From positions 124,001 through 188,000 of the forward strand of contig NZ_JAFFQY010000044.1 in assembly GCF_017311575.1 (NCBI RefSeq): DNA of 64,000 bases, read 5' to 3'. This DNA comes from Roseococcus thiosulfatophilus. GTDB lineage: Bacteria > Pseudomonadota > Alphaproteobacteria > Acetobacterales > Acetobacteraceae. Under the pieces are notes generated by a model. The model ran no database searches. It worked only from the letters and a program-made list of their open reading frames with translations, and had not been told where the DNA came from. This document shows positions 8,402 through 15,284 of the stretch, piece by piece (the first letter of the stretch is position 1; the number at the start of each line of letters is the position of its first letter). Made by a program: the position numbers and the translations under genes.

Positions 8402-9085
8402 CTACCCGGGGCGATGGCCGATGGAGGCAAGGTTGCGCGGCGCGAGGCCACAGGCGGCGCCCAGCGCGGCCGCATGGCGCATCACCGCGTCGGGCCAGGT
8501 CACGCCCGTGGGGCTGAAGGGAAGGCCCGCGCTGGCCAGCGCCCGCGCCGTCCAGGCGTTGCAGTTGTTCTCGAGCGTATAGGTCTCGCGCGCCTCGAAG
8601 AAGAGCGCGTGCGGGATCGCGTCCACGCGGATGGGAATGGGCGCCTCGCCCGCGAAGGCGTGCGCGATGAAGGCGGCCAAACGCGCGCGGGTGGCGGGCG
8701 CCATGGGCAGGGGGGCGATCTCGCGCCCCGGCACGGCCTGTTCCGGCGCCGCGCGCAGCGGCGTCACCTGCAGGGCGGCGGGGCCGGGCAGGGGGCCGCG
8801 CAGCCATTCCCCCAGCGAGGGCTCGGGCGCGGTGATGAAGCTGCGCTTGCCGAAGCCGAACATGACCGTGTGCGCGCCCGGCAGGCGGGCAGCCAGCGCG
8901 CCCAGCACGGGGCCTTGCAGCGCGTCCCGCGGCAATGCCACGTCGCTGTGCCAGGAGATGGCAACGAGCCAGGCGGGCAGCCCGCCCGGATCGAGCGCGC
9001 AGGAGGTCACTTGCGGCTGGTGCAGGCTGGCGCAGCCCGGCAGGCAGGCCGCGGCCAGCAGGGACCGGCGGGCGAAACCCGCCAT
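8402..9085 (-). CDS. DUF2459-like lipoprotein
   Basis: 227 residues. The N-terminus [16 protein letters not shown] is a lipoprotein signal with a lipobox-like LPGC. Downstream are segments that recall DUF2459/TIGR02117 proteins: [10 protein letters not shown] (compare the GWHTDIxLP pattern), a central [10 protein letters not shown] and a C-terminal [11 protein letters not shown] with a conserved Cys. The NNCN-x-WT segment is the kind seen in papain-like (NlpC-related) folds, where the Cys could be catalytic. Its start overlaps the stop of the upstream DnaJ-domain gene (ATGA), so the two are co-translated. Confidence 0.65.
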   Translation of the reverse strand: MAGFARRSLLAAACLPGCASLHQPQVTSCALDPGGLPAWLVAISWHSDVALPRDALQGPVLGALAARLPGAHTVMFGFGKRSFITAPEPSLGEWLRGPLPGPAALQVTPLRAAPEQAVPGREIAPLPMAPATRARLAAFIAHAFAGEAPIPIRVDAIPHALFFEARETYTLENNCNAWTARALASAGLPFSPTGVTWPDAVMRHAAALGAACGLAPRNLASIGHRPG

Positions 9086-9669
9086 CAGCCCGCCGCGGCC
9101 GCGGGCTCGGCATTCGCGCCCACGCGGCGGCGCAGCAGGGAATAGGCGCGGTTGATGTCCTTCAGCCGCTCCTCCGCGCTGCGGTCGCCGCCATTCGCGT
9201 CCGGGTGGTAGCGCTTGGCCAGTTCCTTGTAGCGCGCCTTGAGCGCGGCGGCGTCGAGTGGCCAGGAGAGTTCCAGCAGGCCGAGGGCGGCGCGCAGCTC
9301 GGGCGGCGCCTCGCGCTTGGGCTCGGGGCGGCGTTTCTCGTGCAGGGCGGTGTCGCGCAGGATGCCGAGCGGGTCCGCCACGCGCTCGGGGTCGAGCCGC
9401 GCGCCGAGCCGGCCCAGCGGCCAGGTGGGGCGCTGCCAGCCGGTGTCGGAGCGGATGGCGTGCTCGATGTCGTTCGGCCCCATGCCGCGGTAGAAATCCC
9501 AGCCCTTGTTGTATTCGCGCACATGCTCCAGGCAGAACCAGAGATATTCGCTGAGGCTGCGGTCCTTGGGCGCGCGGAACTCGCCGGGCTCCGGGCAGCC
9601 GGGGGCGGCGCAGCCCCGCGGTGGCGCCTTCGGGTCGGTCTGGGGCTGGAAGCTCGTGCGCCGGGCCAT
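9085..9669 (-). CDS. J-domain (DnaJ-like) protein
   Basis: 194 residues. A C-terminal J domain (about 130-185) carries the HPD motif in KRYHPDANGGD, needed to stimulate DnaK/Hsp70 ATPase activity, followed by RLKDINRAYSLLR. The N-terminal 120 residues contain a CAAPGCPEPGEFRAPKD element (paired cysteines) and EYLWFCLEHVREYNKGWDFYRGM, a combination conserved in alphaproteobacterial J-domain proteins of unknown client. No Gly/Phe-rich or zinc-finger domain, so it is not DnaJ itself. The ATG at 9669 begins at MARRTSF; upstream codons overlap the divergent bolA region. Divergent from bolA by 64 bp. Confidence 0.85.
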   Translation of the reverse strand: MARRTSFQPQTDPKAPPRGCAAPGCPEPGEFRAPKDRSLSEYLWFCLEHVREYNKGWDFYRGMGPNDIEHAIRSDTGWQRPTWPLGRLGARLDPERVADPLGILRDTALHEKRRPEPKREAPPELRAALGLLELSWPLDAAALKARYKELAKRYHPDANGGDRSAEERLKDINRAYSLLRRRVGANAEPAAAAG

Positions 9670-9733
9670 CGGTCGGTTATGGGTTTGCGGTGCGGGCTTG
9701 GCAACATCGCGGGGTTGGGCAAGTTTCGACGGC

Positions 9734-10009
9734 ATGTCCGATCGCGCCACCCGCATCCGCACCGCGCTTGACGCGCAATTCCAGCCGCTTCGCCTCGAAG
9801 TGGTGGATGACAGCCACATGCATGCCGGCCACGCCGGCGCGCGGCCGGAGGGCGAGACACATTACAGCGTGCTGCTGGTCAGCCCGAGCTTCTCGGGCAT
9901 GTCGCGCGTGAACCGTTCGCGCGCGGTGCACGCCGCGCTGGCGGCGGAATTCGCCAACGGGCTGCACGCCCTGGCGCTGACGCTGCGCGCGCCGGAGGAA
10001 CTGGGCTGA
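9734..10009 (+). CDS. BolA-family protein
   Basis: 91 residues, normal for BolA. The sequence has the BolA core: DDSHMHAGHAGAR (the His-containing loop used for [2Fe-2S] binding with monothiol glutaredoxin) and the helix-turn-like SRVNRSRAVHAALAAEFANGLHALAL. BolA proteins pair with GrxD-type glutaredoxins in iron-sulfur trafficking and iron sensing. The ATG at 9734 starts MSDRATRIR, as in homologues. The gene is followed 13 bp later by a 53-bp repeat array, which probably ends the transcript. Confidence 0.92.
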   Translation: MSDRATRIRTALDAQFQPLRLEVVDDSHMHAGHAGARPEGETHYSVLLVSPSFSGMSRVNRSRAVHAALAAEFANGLHALALTLRAPEELG

Positions 10010-10022
10010 AGCCTTGCTGAGC

Positions 10023-10122
10023 GACTGATTCACCGCTTCGGCGATTTCGCCTCCGCGGATCAGGTGTTATCGCGCGACTGATTCGCCGCTCCGGCGATTC
10101 CGCCTCCGCGGATCAGGCGCTA
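10023..10122. repeat. Two-copy array of the 53-bp repeat family, inverted orientation
   Basis: GACTGATT recurs at 10023 and 10076, a period of 53 bp. Each core starts TGATTC and ends GCGGATCA, the reverse complement of the core at 2136-2340 with about 85% identity by eye. It lies between the convergent genes bolA and the DUF2889 gene and covers almost the whole gap, so it may act as a bidirectional terminator. Confidence 0.8.
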
Positions 10123-10710
10123 TTCGGCCTTGGCGGGTTCGGGCGGCTGGTCGCTCCATTCCGGCCATTTCTTCCGGACGACCGGGCTCGAGGGCGCATA
10201 GGCGTGGCAGGTGCCGAGCAGCGCGGGGCGCTTGCGGGGCGCGCCCTTCGCCTCGGCCGCGCGCTGGGCGGCCTGGCGGCGGCTGCGGATGGGCCACATG
10301 GTCTGGAAGGCGACGGTGGCCATCTGCGCCAGCAGTTCGCGCAGATGGGTGCAGCCCTCGACGCCGCCCACGCGCTCATTCACCGCGCGGTTGAAGCCGG
10401 GGCCGATGGAAAGGCCCGCGAGCCGCGCGAAGTTGGAGGTGGCGCCGGGGCAGACGGCGAAGGGCGTGTGGTCGGAGGCGGCCTCGCAGGCGGTGATGAC
10501 CATGTCCTCGTTCACCGTGAGGCGGATCCACATGCCATGGATGGGGTCGCCGGGATTCACCTGGCCGCGGTGCTCGGAGGGGAAGCCGTAGGTCTTGGTG
10601 TCGGTGAGGTGGGCCTCCACGTCCACCAGCCCATCCTCGCGCAGGTAGCCGCGCAGCGAGATGTCGCGCAGGTGTTCGAGCTTGCGGGGGGCGGGGGCGG
10701 GGAGGGGCAT
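10120..10710 (-). CDS. DUF2889-domain protein
   Basis: 196 residues, function unknown. The pattern is that of DUF2889: an N-terminal LRDISLRGYLREDGLVDVEAHLTDTK (here positions about 11-36), GDPIHGMWIRLTV, then CPGATSNFARLAGLSIGPGF and a Cys-containing GGVEGCTHLRELL segment. The tail is basic. The ATG at 10710 was chosen because upstream sequence in this frame enters the 25-bp repeat array. Divergent from secB across that array. Confidence 0.75.
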   Translation of the reverse strand: MPLPAPAPRKLEHLRDISLRGYLREDGLVDVEAHLTDTKTYGFPSEHRGQVNPGDPIHGMWIRLTVNEDMVITACEAASDHTPFAVCPGATSNFARLAGLSIGPGFNRAVNERVGGVEGCTHLRELLAQMATVAFQTMWPIRSRRQAAQRAAEAKGAPRKRPALLGTCHAYAPSSPVVRKKWPEWSDQPPEPAKAE

Positions 10711-10737
10711 GTCCGGACAATAGGCGGAATGCTGCGT

Positions 10738-10860
10738 CGCCGCAAAGCGGCGCGGGGAGAAGCGCCGCAAAGCGGCGCGGGGAGTGTCGCCGCAAAGCGG
10801 CGCGGGGGGAGGCGCCGCAAAGGCGCGGGTCGATGGCCCCAAAAGCGGCGCGGGCTTCCG
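10738..10860. repeat. Tandem repeat, four to five copies of a 25-bp hairpin unit
   Basis: CGCCGCAAAGCGGCGCGGGG begins at 10738, 10763 and 10788, with shorter variants at 10813 and about 10838. The period is 25 bp. Each unit is a hairpin, GCGCCGC-AAA-GCGGCGC. It lies in the divergent gap between the DUF2889 gene and secB, about 65 bp before the secB start, so it could affect secB transcription. Confidence 0.8.
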
Positions 10861-10923
10861 GCCCGGCGGGGGGCGTGGTAGCGCGCCCCACCTGTTCCAG
10901 AGCCAGAGAAGGGGCCGCCCCCG

Positions 10924-11424
10924 ATGTCCGACCAGCCCAACCCCACCCAGAACGGCGACGCCAACGGCAACCCGCCGCCGCCGCTCATCGTCGAGATCCA
11001 GTATGCGAAGGACATCTCCTTCGAGGTGCCCGGCGCGCCCGCCATCTTCACCACGCTCCGCGCCCAGCCCCAGGTGAACCTGGACGCGGACCTGGAGGTG
11101 AAGCAGCTCCAGGAAGGCGCCCCGGTCTTCGAGGTGGCGCTGATGCTGCGCGTGGAGGCCCGCGCGCAGGAGGCGGTGTGCTACATCGTCGAGGTCACCT
11201 ATTGCGGCGTCTTCACGCTGAACCTGCCGGCCGAGCACGCGGACCAGGTGCTGCACGTGGACTGCCCGCGGCTGCTATACCCCTATGCGCGCGCGGTGGT
11301 GTCCGACCTCAGCGGGCAGGGCGGCTTCCCGGCGCTCATGCTGCCGCCGATTGACGTGGCCCAGCTTCTGCATGCCAAGCGCCAGCAGCAGGCGGGTGCC
11401 TCGTCTTCCGTCGGCCACGCCTGA
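10924..11424 (+). CDS. secB: Protein-export chaperone SecB
   Basis: 166 residues. SecB is a cytosolic tetrameric chaperone that holds preproteins unfolded and passes them to SecA. Diagnostic segments are YAKDISFEVPGAP near the N-terminus, VALMLRVEA and VEVTYCGVFTLNL in the central beta sheet, and LLYPYARAVVSDL with GGFPALMLPPIDV near the C-terminus. The first 20 residues are polar and Asn/Pro-rich, as in other alphaproteobacterial SecBs. A GAGAAGGGG ribosome site lies about 10 nt before the ATG. It is followed by a strong terminator. Confidence 0.95.
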   Translation: MSDQPNPTQNGDANGNPPPPLIVEIQYAKDISFEVPGAPAIFTTLRAQPQVNLDADLEVKQLQEGAPVFEVALMLRVEARAQEAVCYIVEVTYCGVFTLNLPAEHADQVLHVDCPRLLYPYARAVVSDLSGQGGFPALMLPPIDVAQLLHAKRQQQAGASSSVGHA

Positions 11425-11491
11425 ATCGGGGCCGGGCCGAGCGCCCGATTCCCCCACCCCTCCGCCGTCCGGGCCAAGGCCCGGCGACCTG

Positions 11492-11523
11492 ACCGGGCAG
11501 GCCTTCGCCGCCCGGTTTTTTCT
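11492..11523 (+). terminator. Rho-independent terminator of secB
   Basis: ACCGGGC (11492-11498) pairs with GCCCGGT (11510-11516) around a short GGC/GCC inner stem. It is followed by TTTTTTCTTT. It lies 67 bp after the secB stop. Confidence 0.88.
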
Positions 11524-11764
11524 TTCGCTATAGGTGCTTGTCGAGGGATAAAGCCTCGGCCATCATCCCGTTGGACGAGTGTTTGGGGGGCTTCGTGCAA
11601 CCTATCCGATGGGTGCGACGGCGGGGCGCGTCGCCGTGATGTCAATTTCTTTCATCAAAATTAACTATTAATTTATGCTTTCCCTGATTGCATGCAGGTG
11701 GAGTTTCGCTCTAGGTAAATTAATTCATGCAAGGTTGTCACAAAAAGTGCAACTTAACTCAATA
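11524..11764. promoter_or_regulatory. Long non-coding leader of the glycan cluster with AT-rich island
   Basis: This gene-free stretch (about 340 bp counting from secB) changes sharply in composition: about 11640-11765 is mostly A/T in a 70% GC genome. It holds a 12-bp direct repeat, ATTAATTTATGC (11667-11678) and ATTAATTCATGC (11719-11730), spaced 52 bp. An imperfect inverted repeat GTTGTCAC-AAAAA-GTGCAAC lies at 11734-11752. These look like regulator sites, and AT-rich islands are favoured by MucR/Ros-type silencers in alphaproteobacteria. I cannot place a confident -35/-10 pair. Confidence 0.5.
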
Positions 11765-12946
11765 TTGACCCCGTCCGCCGCCGCGATCCTTCCCTTCCCC
11801 CGCGAAGCGCGAATCGCGCCGCGCCCCATTCTCCTCTCCCCGCCCGAGCTCTCGGGCAATGAGCTGGACGAGGTGGCGCAGACCCTTCGCAGCGGCTGGC
11901 TCGCCCCCGCCGGCCCCACCCTGGCGGCCTTCGAGCGCGCCGTGGCCGAGAGCATGCAGGCGCCCGAGGCGATCGCGCTGAACTCGGGCACGGCGGCGCT
12001 GCACCTGGCCTATCGCGTGCTGGGCGTCGCACCCGGCGACGAGGTCTGGACCACCACGCTCACCTTCATCGCCACCATCGCCCCCGCCGTGCAGATGGGC
12101 GCCACCCCGCGCTTCCTCGACGTCTGCCCACAGAGCTGGACGCTCGACCCCGCGCGGCTGCGGCGTGAACTCGCGGCCGCGGCGCGGCGCGGCCGGCTGC
12201 CCCGCGTGGTGGTGCCGGCGGACCTCTTCGGCCAGCCCTCCGACATGCCCGCCATCCGCGCCGCCTGCGCGCGCTGGGGCGTGCCCGTGCTGTCGGACAG
12301 CGCCTGCGCCATGGGCGGGCTCCAGCACGGCCGGCCCGCCGGCGCGGGGGCGGACCTGTCGGTGGTCAGCTTCAACGGCAACAAGATCATCACCACCGGG
12401 GGGGGCGGCGCCCTGCTGGGGGACCCCACCCTGCTGGCCCGCGCCCGCCACCTGGCGCACCAGGCGCGCGAGGCCGCGGCGCACTACCAGCACGAGACGA
12501 CCGGCCACAACTACGCCATGGGCAGCGTCACCGCCGCCATCGGCCTCGCGCAGTTGCCGGAGCTGGAGCGCCGGGTCGCCGCGCGCCGCGCCATCTTCCG
12601 CCGCTACCAGGAGGCGCTGGGCCACCTGCCCGGCATCACCTTCATGCCGGAGCCGGGCTGGGCGCGTTCCTCGCGCTGGCTCACCGCCATGCTGGTGGAC
12701 CCGCAGCGCTTCGGCGCCGACCGCGAGATGATCCGCATGGCGCTGGCCGCCCAGGGCATCGAGAGCCGCCCGGTCTGGAAGCCGATGCACCTGCAGCCTG
12801 CCTTCCGCGACGCGCCGCGCTCGGGCGGCGCCTTCGCGACGGGGCTGTTCGAGGACGGGCTCTGCCTGCCCTCCGGCAGCGGCCTCGGCGCGGCCGAGCA
12901 AGGCCGCGTCATTGACGCGATCCTGGGGGTCGCGCGGCGGGGCTGA
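11765..12946 (+). CDS. DegT/DnrJ/EryC1/StrS-family PLP aminotransferase (PglE-like)
   Basis: About 393 residues. Aminates a keto group on a nucleotide-linked sugar, with PLP on a Lys. The family layout is clear: LSGNELDEVAQTLRSGWLAPAGP at the N-terminus, ALNSGTAALHLAYRVLGV, the conserved Asp/Ser pocket LSDSACAMGG, and the Schiff-base lysine in SFNGNKIITTGGGG (about K207). The absence of the usual His/Gln before the Lys and the GNKIITT motif resemble PglE/LegC-type 4-aminotransferases. The 5' end is uncertain: the frame is open to an ATG at 11675, but that extension lies in AT-rich non-coding-looking sequence, so the TTG at 11765 was chosen. First gene of a five-gene glycan cluster. Confidence 0.85.
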   Translation: MTPSAAAILPFPREARIAPRPILLSPPELSGNELDEVAQTLRSGWLAPAGPTLAAFERAVAESMQAPEAIALNSGTAALHLAYRVLGVAPGDEVWTTTLTFIATIAPAVQMGATPRFLDVCPQSWTLDPARLRRELAAAARRGRLPRVVVPADLFGQPSDMPAIRAACARWGVPVLSDSACAMGGLQHGRPAGAGADLSVVSFNGNKIITTGGGGALLGDPTLLARARHLAHQAREAAAHYQHETTGHNYAMGSVTAAIGLAQLPELERRVAARRAIFRRYQEALGHLPGITFMPEPGWARSSRWLTAMLVDPQRFGADREMIRMALAAQGIESRPVWKPMHLQPAFRDAPRSGGAFATGLFEDGLCLPSGSGLGAAEQGRVIDAILGVARRG

Positions 12947-12952
12947 GGGCGG

Positions 12953-14158
12953 ATGGCGCGCCTTCTCTACCTCCACCAGCACTTCTCCACGCCCGCCGGC
13001 AGCACCGCCACGCGCAGCCATGCCCAGGCGCGCGCGCTGGTGCGGGCGGGCCATGCGGTGACGCTGGTGACCGGCCGCTTCGAGGGCGCGGTGACGGGCC
13101 TCGACACCCCCTTCCGGCGCGGACGGCGCGAGGGGAGGGTGGATGGCATCCGCGTGGTGGAGTTCGACATCCCCTACGGCAACGCGATGGGGCTTGCCGC
13201 GCGCAGCCTGGCCTTCCTGCGCTACGCGGCGCGCGCCACGCGGCTGGCGGTGTCGGAGCGCTGGGATGTGGTGATCGCCTCCTCCACCCCGCTGACGGTG
13301 GTGCTGCCGGCGCTGGAGGCGCGGCGGCGGCATGGCACGCCCTTCCTGTTCGAGATGCGCGACCCCTGGCCCGAACTGCCCGCCGCATTGGGCCTGCGCG
13401 CCCGGCCCGTGCTGGCGGCGATGGGCGCGCTGGCCGATGCCGCCTGCCGCCGCGCGCGGCGCGTGGTGGCGCTGAGCGAGGGCATGGCGGCCATCGCCCG
13501 CGGTCGCGGTGCGGCGGAGGTGGCGGTCATTCCCCAGGGCGCCGACCTCGACCTCTTCGGCCCGCAGGTGGCGCCCTGGCGGCCCGAGGGGGTGGGGAGC
13601 CACGAGATCCTGGCCGTCTATGCCGGGGCGCATGGGGCGGCCAACGGACTCGGCCTGCTGCTGGAGGCCGCGCGCCTGCTGGCCGCGCGGGACGAGCGGC
13701 GGGTGCGGCTGGTGCTGGTGGGCGAGGGGGGTGAGAAGCCTGCCCTGGTCGCGCAGGCGGCGGGCCTGCCCAACCTCACCTTCCTGGACCCCATGCCCAA
13801 GTGCCAGGTGGCCGGGCTGCTGGCGGGCGCGCAGGTGGGGCTGCTCTGCCTCGCCCCCGTGCCGGAATTCGCGGGGCAGGTGGCGCCCAACAAGCTGGTG
13901 GACGTGCTGGCGGCCGGATTGCCCGTGCTGTCCAACCTGCCCGGTGAGACGGCCGAGCTGCTGTCCACCCATGGCGCGGGCCAGACGGTGGGCGCGCGCG
14001 ACGCGGCGGCCCTTGCGGATGCGCTGACGCGCCTGGCCGATGACCCCGCCCGTCGCCGCGCCATGGGCGAGGCCGCCCGTGCCCTGGCGATGCGCCGCTT
14101 CGACCGGCGCCTGCTGACGGCCCGCTTCGTGGCCGAGGTGGAGGCCTGCCTGCCATGA
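12953..14158 (+). CDS. GT4-family glycosyltransferase (WbuB/WcaI-like)
   Basis: 401 residues with the GT-B fold pattern. The N-terminal domain opens LLYLHQHFSTPAGSTATRSH, a signature of the WbuB-like group that adds amino sugars, and includes EMRDPWPELPAALG. The C-terminal nucleotide-sugar domain has VIPQGADLDLFGP, VYAGAHGAANGL and the sugar-phosphate helix APNKLVDVLAAGLPVL with the usual Lys. No signal or membrane helix; expected to be peripheral on the inner face of the cytoplasmic membrane. It begins 6 nt after the aminotransferase and overlaps the next gene by 4 nt (ATGA), so it is in the operon. Confidence 0.87.
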   Translation: MARLLYLHQHFSTPAGSTATRSHAQARALVRAGHAVTLVTGRFEGAVTGLDTPFRRGRREGRVDGIRVVEFDIPYGNAMGLAARSLAFLRYAARATRLAVSERWDVVIASSTPLTVVLPALEARRRHGTPFLFEMRDPWPELPAALGLRARPVLAAMGALADAACRRARRVVALSEGMAAIARGRGAAEVAVIPQGADLDLFGPQVAPWRPEGVGSHEILAVYAGAHGAANGLGLLLEAARLLAARDERRVRLVLVGEGGEKPALVAQAAGLPNLTFLDPMPKCQVAGLLAGAQVGLLCLAPVPEFAGQVAPNKLVDVLAAGLPVLSNLPGETAELLSTHGAGQTVGARDAAALADALTRLADDPARRRAMGEAARALAMRRFDRRLLTARFVAEVEACLP

Positions 14159-15261
14159 TCCTGATGCTCTCCGCCGCCCATCCGGCCGATGACATGCGCG
14201 TGGTCCGCAAGGAGGGCGCCGCGCTGGTCGAGGCGGGCTGGGCGGTCACGCATCTCTGCCCTGGGCCGGGCGGCGCGCTGCCCCCGGTGGCGGGGGTCGC
14301 GATCGAGACGGTGGCCGGGCGGGGGCGCCTCTCCCGCCTGCCGGCGCTGTACCGCCGCGCCATGGCCCTTCGGCCGCGCGCCATCCATGCCTCCGAGCCC
14401 GATGCCTGGGCCATCGCACGGCTGGCCGGCGCGCGGCTGGGCTGCCCGGTGGTGCTGGACGTGCACGAGCATTACCCCTCGCGCCTCGATACGCGCCTGC
14501 CCGCGCCCCTGCGCCCGCCGGCCCGCGCGCTGCTGCGCCGGGTGCTGGGAGGCCTGGCGCGTGGCTCCGACGCGGTGGTGCTGGCCAAGGAGGGGCTGGC
14601 GGCCGACTACCCCGCGGCACCCCGCGCGGTGGAGGTCCGCAACCATGCCCTGGCGCCTGAGGGCCTCGCGCCCCGCTGCCATGGGCCGGGGCCGCTCACC
14701 CTGCTGCACCTGGGCGCCATCGGCGTCGCGCGGGGCTGGCCGCAGATGCTGGACGCGCTGGCGCTCACCCCGCCCGAGACGCGGCTGCTCGTGATCGGCC
14801 GCTTCACCGATGGCAGCGAGGACGCCTTCCGCGCGCGGGCCGAGGCGCTCGGCCTCACGCCGCGCGTCACGCTGGCCGGCTGGATGCCGGCTGAGGCGGC
14901 GCTGGCGCGCGCGGCGGCGGAGGCGGATGTGAACCTCATCCTCTTCCAGCCCGGCGAGGAAAATCACCGCCTCGCCCTGCCGCACAAGCTGTTCGACGGC
15001 ATGGCGCTGGGCCTGCCCGTCATTGCCCCTGGCTTCGCGGAGCCGGTGGCCGCCATAGTGGAGGACACCGGCTGCGGCTTGCTCGTGGATGTGACGCGGC
15101 CTGAGGCCATCGCGGGGGCCGTGGCCGAACTGGCCGACCCCGCCCGGCGGGCGGGAATGGGGGCGGCCGGGCGCGAGGCGGCCGCCACACGCTGGGGTTG
15201 GCCGGCGGAGGCCTCTCGCCTCGTGGGGTTGTATCGTGTGCTCTTGGGTGGAGTCGCTTGA
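14155..15261 (+). CDS. GT4-family glycosyltransferase
   Basis: 368 residues. Second GT-B glycosyltransferase of the cluster. N-terminal half: MLSAAHPADDMRVVRKEGAAL, then VLDVHEHYPSRLD, typical of GT4 members in polysaccharide loci. C-terminal half: LHLGAIGVARGWPQML, GWMPAEAALARAAAEADV and HRLALPHKLFDGMALGLPVIA with the donor-binding Lys; the expected acidic residues (EENHR) are just before it. The acceptor and donor cannot be told from sequence. Overlaps the preceding glycosyltransferase by 4 nt, so the two are probably made together and may add consecutive sugars. Confidence 0.85.
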   Translation: MILMLSAAHPADDMRVVRKEGAALVEAGWAVTHLCPGPGGALPPVAGVAIETVAGRGRLSRLPALYRRAMALRPRAIHASEPDAWAIARLAGARLGCPVVLDVHEHYPSRLDTRLPAPLRPPARALLRRVLGGLARGSDAVVLAKEGLAADYPAAPRAVEVRNHALAPEGLAPRCHGPGPLTLLHLGAIGVARGWPQMLDALALTPPETRLLVIGRFTDGSEDAFRARAEALGLTPRVTLAGWMPAEAALARAAAEADVNLILFQPGEENHRLALPHKLFDGMALGLPVIAPGFAEPVAAIVEDTGCGLLVDVTRPEAIAGAVAELADPARRAGMGAAGREAAATRWGWPAEASRLVGLYRVLLGGVA

Positions 15262-15284
15262 ACCTCTGAGTTAAGGAGGGCGCC

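Noticed and set aside
11675-11764. N-terminal extension of the first aminotransferase to the ATG at 11675
   Set aside because: The extra 30 codons lie in the AT-rich island, unlike coding sequence here, and are not needed for the fold; noted as an alternative.
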